Below the pieces are notes generated by a model. That model was not told the DNA's origin. It made no database searches and was given only the letters and a program-made list of their open reading frames with translations. Shown here piece after piece: positions 43,854 to 51,848 of a stretch of DNA of 64,000 nt; the first letter of the stretch is position 1; each line of letters opens with the position of its first letter. A program made the translations under genes and the position numbers. Origin of the DNA: an uncultured Lachnospiraceae bacterium. GTDB lineage: Bacteria; Bacillota; Clostridia; Lachnospirales; Lachnospiraceae. The DNA is taken from positions 1 to 64,000 of the forward strand of contig CAJJYZ010000004.1 of assembly GCA_905197485.1 (NCBI GenBank), written 5' to 3'.

Positions 43854-44795
43854 ATGAAAAATAAAAACGTAAAAGGAATTGTGGCGCTTGCCATCGTGAC
43901 TGCCCTTTCATTCGGCGTCATCATCGGTTCCAATAAACTTTCAAAAAATATGACCGGAGATGCCGGAAACGAAACTGCAAAAGTTACGGAAGAATTAGAG
44001 CTAAACGGCGCTGAAGGCATCGACAAAGCCGTAAAAACAGAAAATGGCTACGTGGTGACAGTCCGCCAGAAAGGTTATGGCGGGGATATCGTGATGAACG
44101 TTTCTTTCGACGATACAGCCTCTACAATTACAAAGCTTGAAATCGCAGAGCACAATGAGACAGAAACACTCGGCGCGAAAATCGTAGAAGAGGATTTCTT
44201 AAAGCAATTTGACAATGTCAAGGCTCCGGTCTATCTTCCGGGCATGTCACTAGAATCGGATGGAAGCGCTCCTGAAAAAGAGGACGTCTTGAAAGATGCC
44301 GCTCTTACCGACGGAACGTTCTCGGCAAAAGGAGAGCCGGATTCCAACGGATTTACTGACGAAGTGACATTAACGGTAAAAGACGGCAAGATTACGGCGA
44401 TAAACTGGGACTCTGTCATGGAAGACGGAACAAAGAAAAGCGTCATGTCTGAAAACGGCCAGTATACGATGACAGAAGATGGACCGACATGGAAAGCACA
44501 GTCTGAAGCTCTGGCTGCCGCTTTGATTGAGAATCAGTCCCTCTCCTTCTTCAATGTAAATGCCGAAGGAAAGACAGATGCCGTATCCGGCGTAAGTATC
44601 GCAATCAGCGGATTCGTAAATCTTGCTGAAAAATGCCTGATGGAATCCGCAGGAATCGAAGTCGAAGCCGCGTCTTCAGAAGCTCCTTCCCAGGACGGCA
44701 CACAGATTGACGCCATTTCCGGAGCAACAGTTTCATCTACCGCTGTTGTGACAGGAATCCACAACGCATATGAATTTCTGCAGAACGCAAAATAA
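43854..44795 (+). CDS. rnfG: RnfG-like FMN protein with an inserted second FMN-binding-like domain
   Basis: This 313-residue protein is half again as long as usual RnfG (about 200). It has a TM helix (8-26), the RnfG FMN_bind part (65-120, QKGYGGDIVMNV, HNETETLGAKI), and the flavinylation motif DAISGATVSS with Thr292 at the far end. Between them, residues about 150-275 form an inserted domain (DEVTLTVKDGKITAINWD, TWKAQSEALAAALIENQ) resembling the FMN-binding repeats of extracellular flavolipoproteins such as PplA. Its own motif is SGVS (245-248), lacking the usual Ala-Thr pair, so a second covalent flavin is doubtful. GGAG precedes the ATG. Confidence 0.85.
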   Translation: MKNKNVKGIVALAIVTALSFGVIIGSNKLSKNMTGDAGNETAKVTEELELNGAEGIDKAVKTENGYVVTVRQKGYGGDIVMNVSFDDTASTITKLEIAEHNETETLGAKIVEEDFLKQFDNVKAPVYLPGMSLESDGSAPEKEDVLKDAALTDGTFSAKGEPDSNGFTDEVTLTVKDGKITAINWDSVMEDGTKKSVMSENGQYTMTEDGPTWKAQSEALAAALIENQSLSFFNVNAEGKTDAVSGVSIAISGFVNLAEKCLMESAGIEVEAASSEAPSQDGTQIDAISGATVSSTAVVTGIHNAYEFLQNAK

Positions 44796-44813
44796 GGGAA
44801 CGGAGGATTTTCT

Positions 44814-45593
44814 ATGAAGTTAAAATATCCGGCAGAAGCGTTTGCCCTCGGTATCATCCTGTTTTCCGCAGGAATGAAGGAAGCATTTGCGGCTGGAGTC
44901 CTGCTGATTGTATCTGTAGTATTTGCAGAATTTTTAAAGAACCTTTTAGAGAAAACGGTGCCTGCGTGGAGCCTTCATGCCTGCACGTATCTCTCAACAG
45001 GAACGATTTGCTCTTCCGCATTCCTCGTGAGCTTCGCTTTTTTAGGAAATGCGCTGACAACGGGAACATGGCTTATGACCTTTCTTGCAGGACTCCTCTG
45101 TGCACGCCATGTCCTTACTGACACGATTGATGGAGAATATGGGGAACTCTTCCTGGAATCCGCATTTGCCTGGGGATTCTGGATTCTTCTCGCCATCATC
45201 CGCGAATTCATGGGAAGCGGAATGGTATTTGGAAATATGATTCAGGATGGACTTGCCTTCCAGTCGAAGGCATTCCTCGGAAATACTTTTGCCTTCCTGA
45301 CCGCCGGACTTGTTCTGGCATTTACAAACGGTGTCTTAAAGAAAAACTGCCGCGGACTAAACAACCTGTTTGTTGTAATACCCGCTGCCATCCTCGTAAG
45401 ACCATTTACGATAGCCAGCCTTACAGGAATCTGGGAATATGTAGGAATCGCCTGGACAATTATCGTTCCGATTCTCCTCTTCCTGTCTGTAAAACAGATT
45501 TTAAAATTCTCCAAAGTAAGTAACGCTTACCGCGGACTTCCGGCAGACCTCTTGGCAACCGGATTCATCTATATGATTTTGAGTATCTACTAA
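44814..45593 (+). CDS. Single RnfA/RnfE-like membrane subunit with C-terminal extension
   Basis: This 259-residue protein has about eight membrane helices. Residues 1-178 align by eye with RnfE/NqrD: VFAEFLKNLLEKTVP, LLCARHVL in place of the N-C-x-x-x-x-R-A motif (Cys96), GFWILLAIIREFMGSG (121-136) and LTAGLVLAFTNGVLKK. The first-helix Cys of the family (LGLCP) is absent; the equivalent is LGIILFSAG. Other cysteines are at 57, 66 and 179. Residues 180-259 add about three hydrophobic segments that are not in RnfE. No second A/E subunit is encoded, so the shared [2Fe-2S] cluster of RnfA-RnfE would have to be absent or built differently. GGAGG precedes the ATG; a terminator follows the stop. Confidence 0.72.
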   Translation: MKLKYPAEAFALGIILFSAGMKEAFAAGVLLIVSVVFAEFLKNLLEKTVPAWSLHACTYLSTGTICSSAFLVSFAFLGNALTTGTWLMTFLAGLLCARHVLTDTIDGEYGELFLESAFAWGFWILLAIIREFMGSGMVFGNMIQDGLAFQSKAFLGNTFAFLTAGLVLAFTNGVLKKNCRGLNNLFVVIPAAILVRPFTIASLTGIWEYVGIAWTIIVPILLFLSVKQILKFSKVSNAYRGLPADLLATGFIYMILSIY

Positions 45594-45599
45594 AACTAA

Positions 45600-45637
45600 C
45601 AGCCCGGACACTTACACATCCGGGCTGTTTCTGATTT
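45600..45637 (+). terminator. Terminator of the Rnf-like cluster
   Basis: CAGCCCGG (45600-45607) pairs with CCGGGCTG (45620-45627), followed by TTTCTGATTTT. It closes the four-gene cluster, which confirms that no rnfA or rnfB gene follows. Confidence 0.82.
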
Positions 45638-45650
45638 TCATACATATTCT

Positions 45651-46190
45651 TTATACATTTTTCCCCATTTCATATGCTTTCTGAAGCGCCGGATGATTTC
45701 CCATCTCTCCCGCTCCTGCCACACCGCCTGCAAAAACGGTTCCTTTTAATTTTACATTTTCAAAGCAGTCAATCCACCCCTGGACTCCCTGAACCGCTTT
45801 TTCATCCACGCCTTCCTCATCTTCCGCTGCAGTTGAAAGGACATAAACCTCACGAAATTCATAATCTGCAGTATAAAGCGAATTCGCCCGGTCAATCAGC
45901 GTCTTCATCTGACCGCTCATCTCATAGTAATAAATCGGAGTTGCCCACACAACAACCTCTGCCATTCTGATTTTTTCCGTAATCGCAAGCGCATCATCTT
46001 GAATCACACACTTTCCAACCTTATGACAGACAAGGCATCCTTTACAAAAGGCAATCGACTTTTCTTTTAAAGAAATCTTCTCCACCTCATTTCCGGCCTC
46101 CTGCACTCCTTTCATAAATGCATCCGCCAGACGCTCTGAATTGCTGTTGTTTCTTAAACTTGTACTGATGATTAATACTTTTTTTGACAT
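45651..46190 (-). CDS. Flavodoxin-family NAD(P)H-dependent FMN reductase
   Basis: This 179-residue flavoprotein has the flavodoxin fold: ISTSLRNNSNSERLADAFMKG (phosphate loop), WATPIYYYEMSGQMKTLIDR and a cysteine pair in CKGCLVCHK that is typical of iron-sulfur flavoprotein-like members but lacks the full cluster motif. It probably reduces quinones, FMN or azo compounds. The ATG at 46190 is followed by MSKKVLIIS. It is a single gene, convergent with the Rnf-like cluster, and could supply or accept electrons, but that link is speculation. Confidence 0.85.
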   Translation of the reverse strand: MSKKVLIISTSLRNNSNSERLADAFMKGVQEAGNEVEKISLKEKSIAFCKGCLVCHKVGKCVIQDDALAITEKIRMAEVVVWATPIYYYEMSGQMKTLIDRANSLYTADYEFREVYVLSTAAEDEEGVDEKAVQGVQGWIDCFENVKLKGTVFAGGVAGAGEMGNHPALQKAYEMGKNV

Positions 46191-46345
46191 TTTAATTTCC
46201 ATTCCTTCCCTTTTTCACATGATTTGATAGCTTCGGAATACTGTTTACGTTTACCAATAACCGCCAGAGATTCGGTAAAATTTTTAAAAAAAGTGGTTCA
46301 AAAAGCACAAATAGAATTAGAAAGTGCTGACCGGAAAGCTCCGTA

Positions 46346-46768
46346 TTAAAATACCTGCACTTCTCCCGCCTCTTCACAACCAAGTTCTTTCTTCAAATCC
46401 ATAAAATATTGTCTCTGCTGCTTCCTCAAATACACACCAACAAATGGTTTCATATACAATTTCTTGGCAGTTACACTTTCGGTAAAATCCAATGTTGTGT
46501 TTCCTCCATGGGATAAAAAACGTCCAATCCAAACTCCTTTGATATTCTTATTCTCTAATTCAAATCTCCAGAGCTTATGCTTTTCCTTTCGTGTGATTTT
46601 AAAAATCGTTGGAATCCCATTCTTTGAATACTCGATAAACCTGCATCCATCCAGAATCTTAATTCTTTCGATATCACTTCGCCACTCATACGAATCTAAG
46701 TCTGTTACTGTGTTCCAGACTTTTTCGATTGGACATAAAAATGTAACTTTGACATTTGCAGTTGCCAT
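46346..46768 (-). CDS. SRPBCC/START-like domain protein
   Basis: This 140-residue protein has the helix-grip SRPBCC fold: VKVTFLCPIEKVWNTVTDLDSYEWRSDIERIKIL at the N-terminus and a long C-terminal helix (VYLRKQQRQYFMDLKKEL). These domains bind hydrophobic ligands in a deep cavity. The ligand is unknown. It lies 12 bases after an Rpn-nuclease fragment. The 155 bases between it and the flavodoxin gene hold no feature I can name. Confidence 0.8.
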   Translation of the reverse strand: MATANVKVTFLCPIEKVWNTVTDLDSYEWRSDIERIKILDGCRFIEYSKNGIPTIFKITRKEKHKLWRFELENKNIKGVWIGRFLSHGGNTTLDFTESVTAKKLYMKPFVGVYLRKQQRQYFMDLKKELGCEEAGEVQVF

Positions 46769-46779
46769 AACATCGCCTC

Positions 46780-47049
46780 CTACAATAAATCAAACTCTCT
46801 CAACAGTTTTTCCAGGTACTCCGGCTCTTCCGATGCTTTTTTCAAATCATCCAAACGATTTTTCTCTACTAAAATTTGAATCAACTTAGACATGAATTGC
46901 TTGCCCTCCGTCACTCCCTCAGATTTTCCCAGTTTTTGTCCCTCTTCAAATGCTTCTTCCCTCTGCACTTCGATATCTTGTTCATAATTATATTCTGACA
47001 TCAACATATTCACCACTTCGCTTCCCTTTTTTCTGAGATAGGCTGACAA
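46780..47049 (-). pseudogene. C-terminal fragment of an Rpn/PD-(D/E)XK-family nuclease
   Basis: About 80 residues remain, including EVVNMLMSEYNYEQDIEVQREEAFEEGQKLGKSEGVTEG, the characteristic C-terminus of Rpn-type recombination-promoting nuclease proteins, which are usually about 300 residues. The catalytic core is missing. Upstream in the same frame a TGA lies at 47083-47085, and the codons between it and 47049 do not look like family sequence. The only start near 47049 is TTG. It is probably a decayed remnant. Confidence 0.7.
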
Positions 47050-47115
47050 GCAACATAACCAGAATGGTTGTATAAAAGCATATCACCATATCCTACAAAA
47101 CACAATATAAAAATA

Positions 47116-47164
47116 CAAAAAAGTCGGCATGAACGGATTTCTCCGAATCATGCCGACTTTTTGT
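47116..47164. terminator. Bidirectional terminator after kbl
   Basis: AAAGTCGGCATGA (47120-47132) pairs with TCATGCCGACTTT (47148-47160), with A and T runs outside and an inner CGGA/TCCG stem. Confidence 0.87.
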
Positions 47165-47172
47165 ATTTATTC

Positions 47173-48375
47173 TTATTTGTTCAATCCCATTTCTTCTCTT
47201 ACTTCGATGAAGCATTTTACGATGAAATCGATATCTTCTTTTGTATGGCTTGCACATACCTGTGTACGGATTCTTGCTTTTCCCTTCGGAACTACCGGAT
47301 AGGAGAACGCTACAACGTACACGCCTTTTTCCATCATACGTTTTGCAAATTCTGCCGCTGTCTTCTCATCATAGAGCATAACCGGTACACATGGATGTGT
47401 TCCAGGAATGATATCAAAGTTGTTCTCAACGAGAAGGTTACGATAGTAAGCTGTCACTTCCTCTAAGTGGTCGCGAAGTTCTGTGCTTTCGCTTAACATA
47501 TCGAATAATTCCATACTTGCACCTGCGATAGCCGGAGCTAAAGAGTTAGAGAATAAGTATGGACGGCTCTTCTGACGAAGGATATCTACGATTTCCTGTC
47601 TTGCTGCTGTGTATCCGCCGGATGCTCCTCCGAGAGCTTTTCCTAATGTACCTGTGATGATGTCTACACGTCCTTCTACGCCGCAGTGTTCTGCTGTTCC
47701 ACGTCCATGTGCTCCGACGAATCCAACTGCATGGCTGTCGTCAACCATAACGAGAGCGTTGTATTTGTCAGCAAGGTCACATACGCCTTTTAAGTTACAG
47801 ATAATTCCGTCCATAGAGAACACACCATCTGTAGCGATTAATTTTACTCTTGCGCCTGCTTCGTCAGCTTCTTTTAATTTTGCTTCCAAATCTTCCATAT
47901 CGTTGTTTTTGTAACGGAAACGTTTTGCTTTACATAAACGAACACCGTCGATGATAGAAGCGTGGTTTAATTCGTCGCTGATTACTGCGTCGTCTGCTGT
48001 TAAGATTGTCTCGAATAATCCTCCGTTTGCATCGAAGCATGAAGAGTAAAGGATTGTATCGTCCATTCCTAAGAAATCAGAGATTTTCTTCTCCAACTGT
48101 TTGTGGATATCCTGTGTACCACAGATGAAACGTACGGAAGCAACTCCGTATCCTCTCTCATCGTATGTTCTCTTAGCGGCATCGATTAATCTCTGGTTAT
48201 CGCCAAGTCCTAAGTAGTTGTTTGCACACATGTTGAGAACTTCTCTTCCATCCTCTAATTTTACTTTTGCTCCCTGTGCAGATGCGATTGGAGCTTCTCC
48301 TTTAAAAAGGCCTGCTTCTTTGATTTCTTCTACCTGTTTTGAGTAGATGCTCAAAATATCATTTTTACGTGCCAT
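47173..48375 (-). CDS. kbl: Glycine C-acetyltransferase (2-amino-3-ketobutyrate CoA ligase)
   Basis: This 400-residue PLP enzyme of the alpha-oxoamine synthase family splits 2-amino-3-ketobutyrate with CoA into glycine and acetyl-CoA. Motifs are MCANNYLGLGDN, SCFDANGGLFE, DDSHAVGFVGAHGRGT and the PLP lysine in DIITGTLGKALGG. It sits 43 bases after tdh, so the two enzymes of threonine breakdown form one operon. Codon choice is more A/T-ending and uniform than in neighbours, which fits strong expression. Confidence 0.95.
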   Translation of the reverse strand: MARKNDILSIYSKQVEEIKEAGLFKGEAPIASAQGAKVKLEDGREVLNMCANNYLGLGDNQRLIDAAKRTYDERGYGVASVRFICGTQDIHKQLEKKISDFLGMDDTILYSSCFDANGGLFETILTADDAVISDELNHASIIDGVRLCKAKRFRYKNNDMEDLEAKLKEADEAGARVKLIATDGVFSMDGIICNLKGVCDLADKYNALVMVDDSHAVGFVGAHGRGTAEHCGVEGRVDIITGTLGKALGGASGGYTAARQEIVDILRQKSRPYLFSNSLAPAIAGASMELFDMLSESTELRDHLEEVTAYYRNLLVENNFDIIPGTHPCVPVMLYDEKTAAEFAKRMMEKGVYVVAFSYPVVPKGKARIRTQVCASHTKEDIDFIVKCFIEVREEMGLNK

Positions 48376-48418
48376 TTTTCAATCAATCCTTTCTATCAAT
48401 ACTTATAATAATCTAAAC

Positions 48419-49489
48419 TTACTGTGCCTGATATTCAAGCTGGTCTAAATCTTCCCAGTTCAGGATTACTTTTCCTGACTGTCCGGAAATCATTGCGTCA
48501 AATCCAGCTTTGTAATCTTTGATATTCATTCTGTGTGTGATGATATCAGAGATGTCAAGTCCTGCCTGAAGCATTGTTGTCATCTTGTACCATGTATCCC
48601 ATACTTTACGTCCGTAGATACCGCGAATGTTAAGACCATTCCAGATAACTGTCTCCCAGTTGATTGTTGCATCCGGTCTCTGAAGTCCGAGAACAGCAAT
48701 CTTTCCACCATGTTTCATATTATTTACCATGTCGCGGAATCCTGCCTGTGCTCCTGACATTTCCATACCAACGTCGAAACCTTCTGTCATACCGATTTCT
48801 TTCATCACGTCTTCCAGTTTCTCGTTTGCAAGGTTTACTGTTCTTGTTGCGCCGAGCTTCTTAGCAAGGTCAAGACGGTACTGGTTGAAGTCTGTAATCA
48901 CAACGTGTCTTGCTCCTGCGAATTTTGCGATTGCCGCTGCCATGATACCGATTGGACCTGCTCCTGTAATCAGCACGTCTTCTCCGAGTACTTCGTAAGA
49001 AAGCGCTGTATGTGTCGCATTTCCGAATGGGTCAAAGATTGCGTACATCTCTTCTGGAATCTCCGGGTTTGTCGGCCATACGTTCTCAGCCGGAATTACA
49101 AGGTATTCTGCGAAAGCACCATTGCGGTTTACACCAACACCTTTTGCATCTTTACAGTTTTCTTTATGTCCTTCCAGACAGTTACGGCATTTACCACATA
49201 CGATGTGGCCTTCACCGGAAACGATATCTCCGATTTTGTATCCTGTTACGCCGCTTCCCATCTCAACGATTTCACCAACATATTCGTGACCTGCTGTCTG
49301 TCCTACGGCAATTGTGTGCTGTGCCCACTCGTTCCACTGATAAATATGTACGTCTGTTCCACAGATGGCTGTTTTATGAATTTTGATTTTTACATCATTT
49401 GTTCCAACTTCCGGAATATCAACTCTTTTTAATGCGAGTCCCGGAGCTGCCTCTTCTTTTACAAGTGCCCACATTTTGTTATCGCTCAT
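48419..49489 (-). CDS. tdh: L-threonine 3-dehydrogenase
   Basis: This 356-residue zinc-dependent medium-chain dehydrogenase oxidises threonine to 2-amino-3-ketobutyrate with NAD. It has the catalytic-zinc site CGTDVHIYQWNEWAQ and GHEYVGEIVE, the structural-zinc cysteines in CGKCRNCLEGHKENC, and the Rossmann motif VLITGAGPIGIMAAAIAKFAG. Together with kbl it gives glycine and acetyl-CoA from threonine. GGAG precedes the ATG, and the promoter at 49547-49575 drives the pair. Confidence 0.96.
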   Translation of the reverse strand: MSDNKMWALVKEEAAPGLALKRVDIPEVGTNDVKIKIHKTAICGTDVHIYQWNEWAQHTIAVGQTAGHEYVGEIVEMGSGVTGYKIGDIVSGEGHIVCGKCRNCLEGHKENCKDAKGVGVNRNGAFAEYLVIPAENVWPTNPEIPEEMYAIFDPFGNATHTALSYEVLGEDVLITGAGPIGIMAAAIAKFAGARHVVITDFNQYRLDLAKKLGATRTVNLANEKLEDVMKEIGMTEGFDVGMEMSGAQAGFRDMVNNMKHGGKIAVLGLQRPDATINWETVIWNGLNIRGIYGRKVWDTWYKMTTMLQAGLDISDIITHRMNIKDYKAGFDAMISGQSGKVILNWEDLDQLEYQAQ

Positions 49490-49546
49490 TTTGATTCTCT
49501 CCTGTCTTTTAGGTGTTATTTACATTTCTAATGTTTTGTTAAGCAC

Positions 49547-49575
49547 ATTTTACCGCATTTTATCTAAAAGTTCAA
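49547..49575 (-). promoter_or_regulatory. tdh-kbl promoter
   Basis: On the minus strand TTGAAC (49570-49575) and TAAAAT (49547-49552) are 17 bases apart. It starts right after the terminator of the preceding gene. Confidence 0.72.
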
Positions 49576-49576
49576 G

Positions 49577-49630
49577 TAAAAAATCCGCTTATCACAAACA
49601 TTTTAATTTTTATGTTTGTGATGAGCGGAC
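49577..49630 (-). terminator. Terminator of the ferredoxin/ASKHA gene
   Basis: TCCGCTTATCACAAACAT pairs with ATGTTTGTGATGAGCGGA over 49583-49629 with one G-U pair, and the minus strand then reads TTTTTTAC. This is a strong intrinsic terminator. Confidence 0.9.
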
Positions 49631-49674
49631 ATATGTTTTTATTGCTGTTTTTTTTAACGTTTTGATTCCTTCTT

Positions 49675-51840
49675 TTAAAAATACATATTTTCTATATAAG
49701 AATCCTGAAACTTTTCACATAGGGCAAGCGAAATTTCTTTCGAACACTTTCGTATGTTCTCGATATTCTCTTTCGCATCACGCTCCAACAGATATTGGAT
49801 AGCTCCTTGAAGCGAGCTGTTTCCAATTGCTCGAAGCTTCTCTTCACATAGTTTCGGAAACAGCCCCATCCTGCAGGCATTCTGCACATTGAGCGTATAT
49901 CCGAATCCCCCTGCGATGTAAATCGTATCTATCTCCTCAGAATCGATTCCGTATTCGTGAATGAGCGTCTCAATCCCTGCACGTACCGCCGCCTTTGCAA
50001 GCTGAATTTCCCTAACGTCTTTCTGATAGAATCGAATGGATTTTTCTTTTTCCGTAATACAAATCCCCTCTTCCTCGTATACTTCATCCAACAAACCGGT
50101 CTTGTCCATCCACCCACGCTCCAGAATCTCTGCCATTATGTCAATCACTCCGGTTCCACAAATTCCAATCGGCTCTTTCCCTCCGATTGTCTCAATCCGA
50201 AAGTCTCCGTTCTCGGATGAAATATGGCTGATGGCTCCCTGAATACTCCCTGTTCCGCAAGTAATGTTTCCCCCTTCAAATGCGGGGCCTACCGCTGTAC
50301 TTGCCACCAGAATTTTGTCTTTGTTTCCAATCGCCATCTCCCCGTTCGTTCCAAGGTCAATCAACATCGATATCTTTTCATTTGCGTGAAATCCACACGC
50401 AAGCAAGCCTGCAACAATATCTCCTCCGACATACGTTGAAATCCCGGGCAGAATCGTAATCGGAAACTCATACTTTGTTTCGCCGAATAGCCTCTCTGAA
50501 TCGCTTTCAATCCTATCCAGATTCACCGGGGTAAAGGGATAAACTCCTAACGTTTCGCACGAGTACCCCATCAGGAGATGAATCATGGTTGTATTTCCAC
50601 TGATTACCATGTGTCCAATCCGCGCTTTCTTTCCTTTCAGAAGTTCCGAAATGCCCCTCTGCAAATCTTCCCTTATCAATTGCTGAAGGTTTTCTTGTTT
50701 CCCTGTATTGGATGCATGGATTCGGCTGATAACATCGGCGCCGTAAGCTCTCTGATGGTTCAATGTGGTAAATGTATCTACGACAGAACCATTTTCACAC
50801 TCAATGAGCTGCATCACAATCGTTGTCGTACCGATATCTGCCACAAGACCATATGACGGTTCCTCTTTCATGATTCCTGATACCGTTTCATCTGTGATGG
50901 TTTCTTCTGATGGGGTCTTCCGCACAGAATATTCCGATAACACAGAAAATTTTTCTTCCGCCTCCACAAGAATCCTACATTTCTCCTTCGGAATGGCTTT
51001 ACATGCAAGACGATACCCCTTTTCTAGTTCAGATATTGTCAGTCTCCTTTGTTCCTCCTCTGTCGGAGAAGGAGCCCCTTCCAAGAAGCGAACCTTACAT
51101 TTCCCGCACGTTCCACGCCCTCCGCAGACTGCATCCAGATAGATTTCCGCTTCTTGCAGAAGTTCCATAACCGTCTGACCGCACGTTCCTTCTATCTCAA
51201 TTTCTTTCTCTCCCTGCACAACTGTAGCCAAATATTTCCTATCGTTTCTTGCCTTACATGTCTCAAACTTAATACATCCTTCGCAACGGTGTTCCGTTTC
51301 ATAAGTCGCGCATCCTTCTTGAAGAACATACACTTGACAATTTGTTTTTAGAGGTTCAAACATCCCGCTTTCTTTTAAATGTAAGCCCATTTCCTCTCCC
51401 GCATGTGTCACTTTCCAAGCTGTCTCCTGTATTTCCAGCGGTGCATTGTGCATAGCTTCCAATCTCTCTTTTATTCCAAAGTTTTTCTCTTTGCAGACTT
51501 TCATCGCAATATTCTGTACGATTCCATCCACCTGAAACAAGTATTCGTCTGCTATGGCATCGACAAGCATTCCCCTTACATAATGCCCTTCTTCGAAAAG
51601 TTCTGTCACAAAATCGCTGATATCCTGTCCGACCGTTTCGATACAAAAAAGACAATCCCCTTCTTCTGGAAGATTCCCGTATTCTAAGATTGCAATCGGA
51701 TTCAATCTTTCATATGCCTGAGAAACCATCTCTTCATATTCTTTCGAAACATTTTCATATACAGGAGATTCCGGATAACACTCTATCAAACGTAGTACCT
51801 TTTCCTTCTGGAGATTAATTTCAAATTCTGTTATTTTCAT
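49675..51840 (-). CDS. Ferredoxin/ASKHA corrinoid-activating protein fused to a MetH-activation-like domain
   Basis: This 721-residue protein has three parts. Residues 1-165 resemble the vitamin-B12-dependent methionine synthase activation domain (RLIECYPESPVYENVSKEY, EGHYVRGMLVDAIADEYLFQ). Residues 168-195 hold an extra cysteine set (C177, C186, C189, C195) that could bind a second cluster. Residues 210-295 are a [2Fe-2S] ferredoxin (C239, C245, C248, C280). Residues about 330-721 are an ASKHA ATPase (YGLVADIGTTTIVMQLI, MLIDLGTNGEMAIGN). RamA/RACo proteins of this type use ATP to drive reductive reactivation of Co(II) corrinoid proteins. The N-terminal fusion points to a MetH-type cobalamin partner; none is encoded in the window. 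It begins 8 bases after polC. Confidence 0.82.
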   Translation of the reverse strand: MKITEFEINLQKEKVLRLIECYPESPVYENVSKEYEEMVSQAYERLNPIAILEYGNLPEEGDCLFCIETVGQDISDFVTELFEEGHYVRGMLVDAIADEYLFQVDGIVQNIAMKVCKEKNFGIKERLEAMHNAPLEIQETAWKVTHAGEEMGLHLKESGMFEPLKTNCQVYVLQEGCATYETEHRCEGCIKFETCKARNDRKYLATVVQGEKEIEIEGTCGQTVMELLQEAEIYLDAVCGGRGTCGKCKVRFLEGAPSPTEEEQRRLTISELEKGYRLACKAIPKEKCRILVEAEEKFSVLSEYSVRKTPSEETITDETVSGIMKEEPSYGLVADIGTTTIVMQLIECENGSVVDTFTTLNHQRAYGADVISRIHASNTGKQENLQQLIREDLQRGISELLKGKKARIGHMVISGNTTMIHLLMGYSCETLGVYPFTPVNLDRIESDSERLFGETKYEFPITILPGISTYVGGDIVAGLLACGFHANEKISMLIDLGTNGEMAIGNKDKILVASTAVGPAFEGGNITCGTGSIQGAISHISSENGDFRIETIGGKEPIGICGTGVIDIMAEILERGWMDKTGLLDEVYEEEGICITEKEKSIRFYQKDVREIQLAKAAVRAGIETLIHEYGIDSEEIDTIYIAGGFGYTLNVQNACRMGLFPKLCEEKLRAIGNSSLQGAIQYLLERDAKENIENIRKCSKEISLALCEKFQDSYIENMYF

Positions 51841-51848
51841 CTTTCCCC

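Noticed and set aside
49490..49546. T-box or threonine leader before tdh
   Set aside because: The leader is only about 55 bases and lacks T-box sequence or an antiterminator fold.
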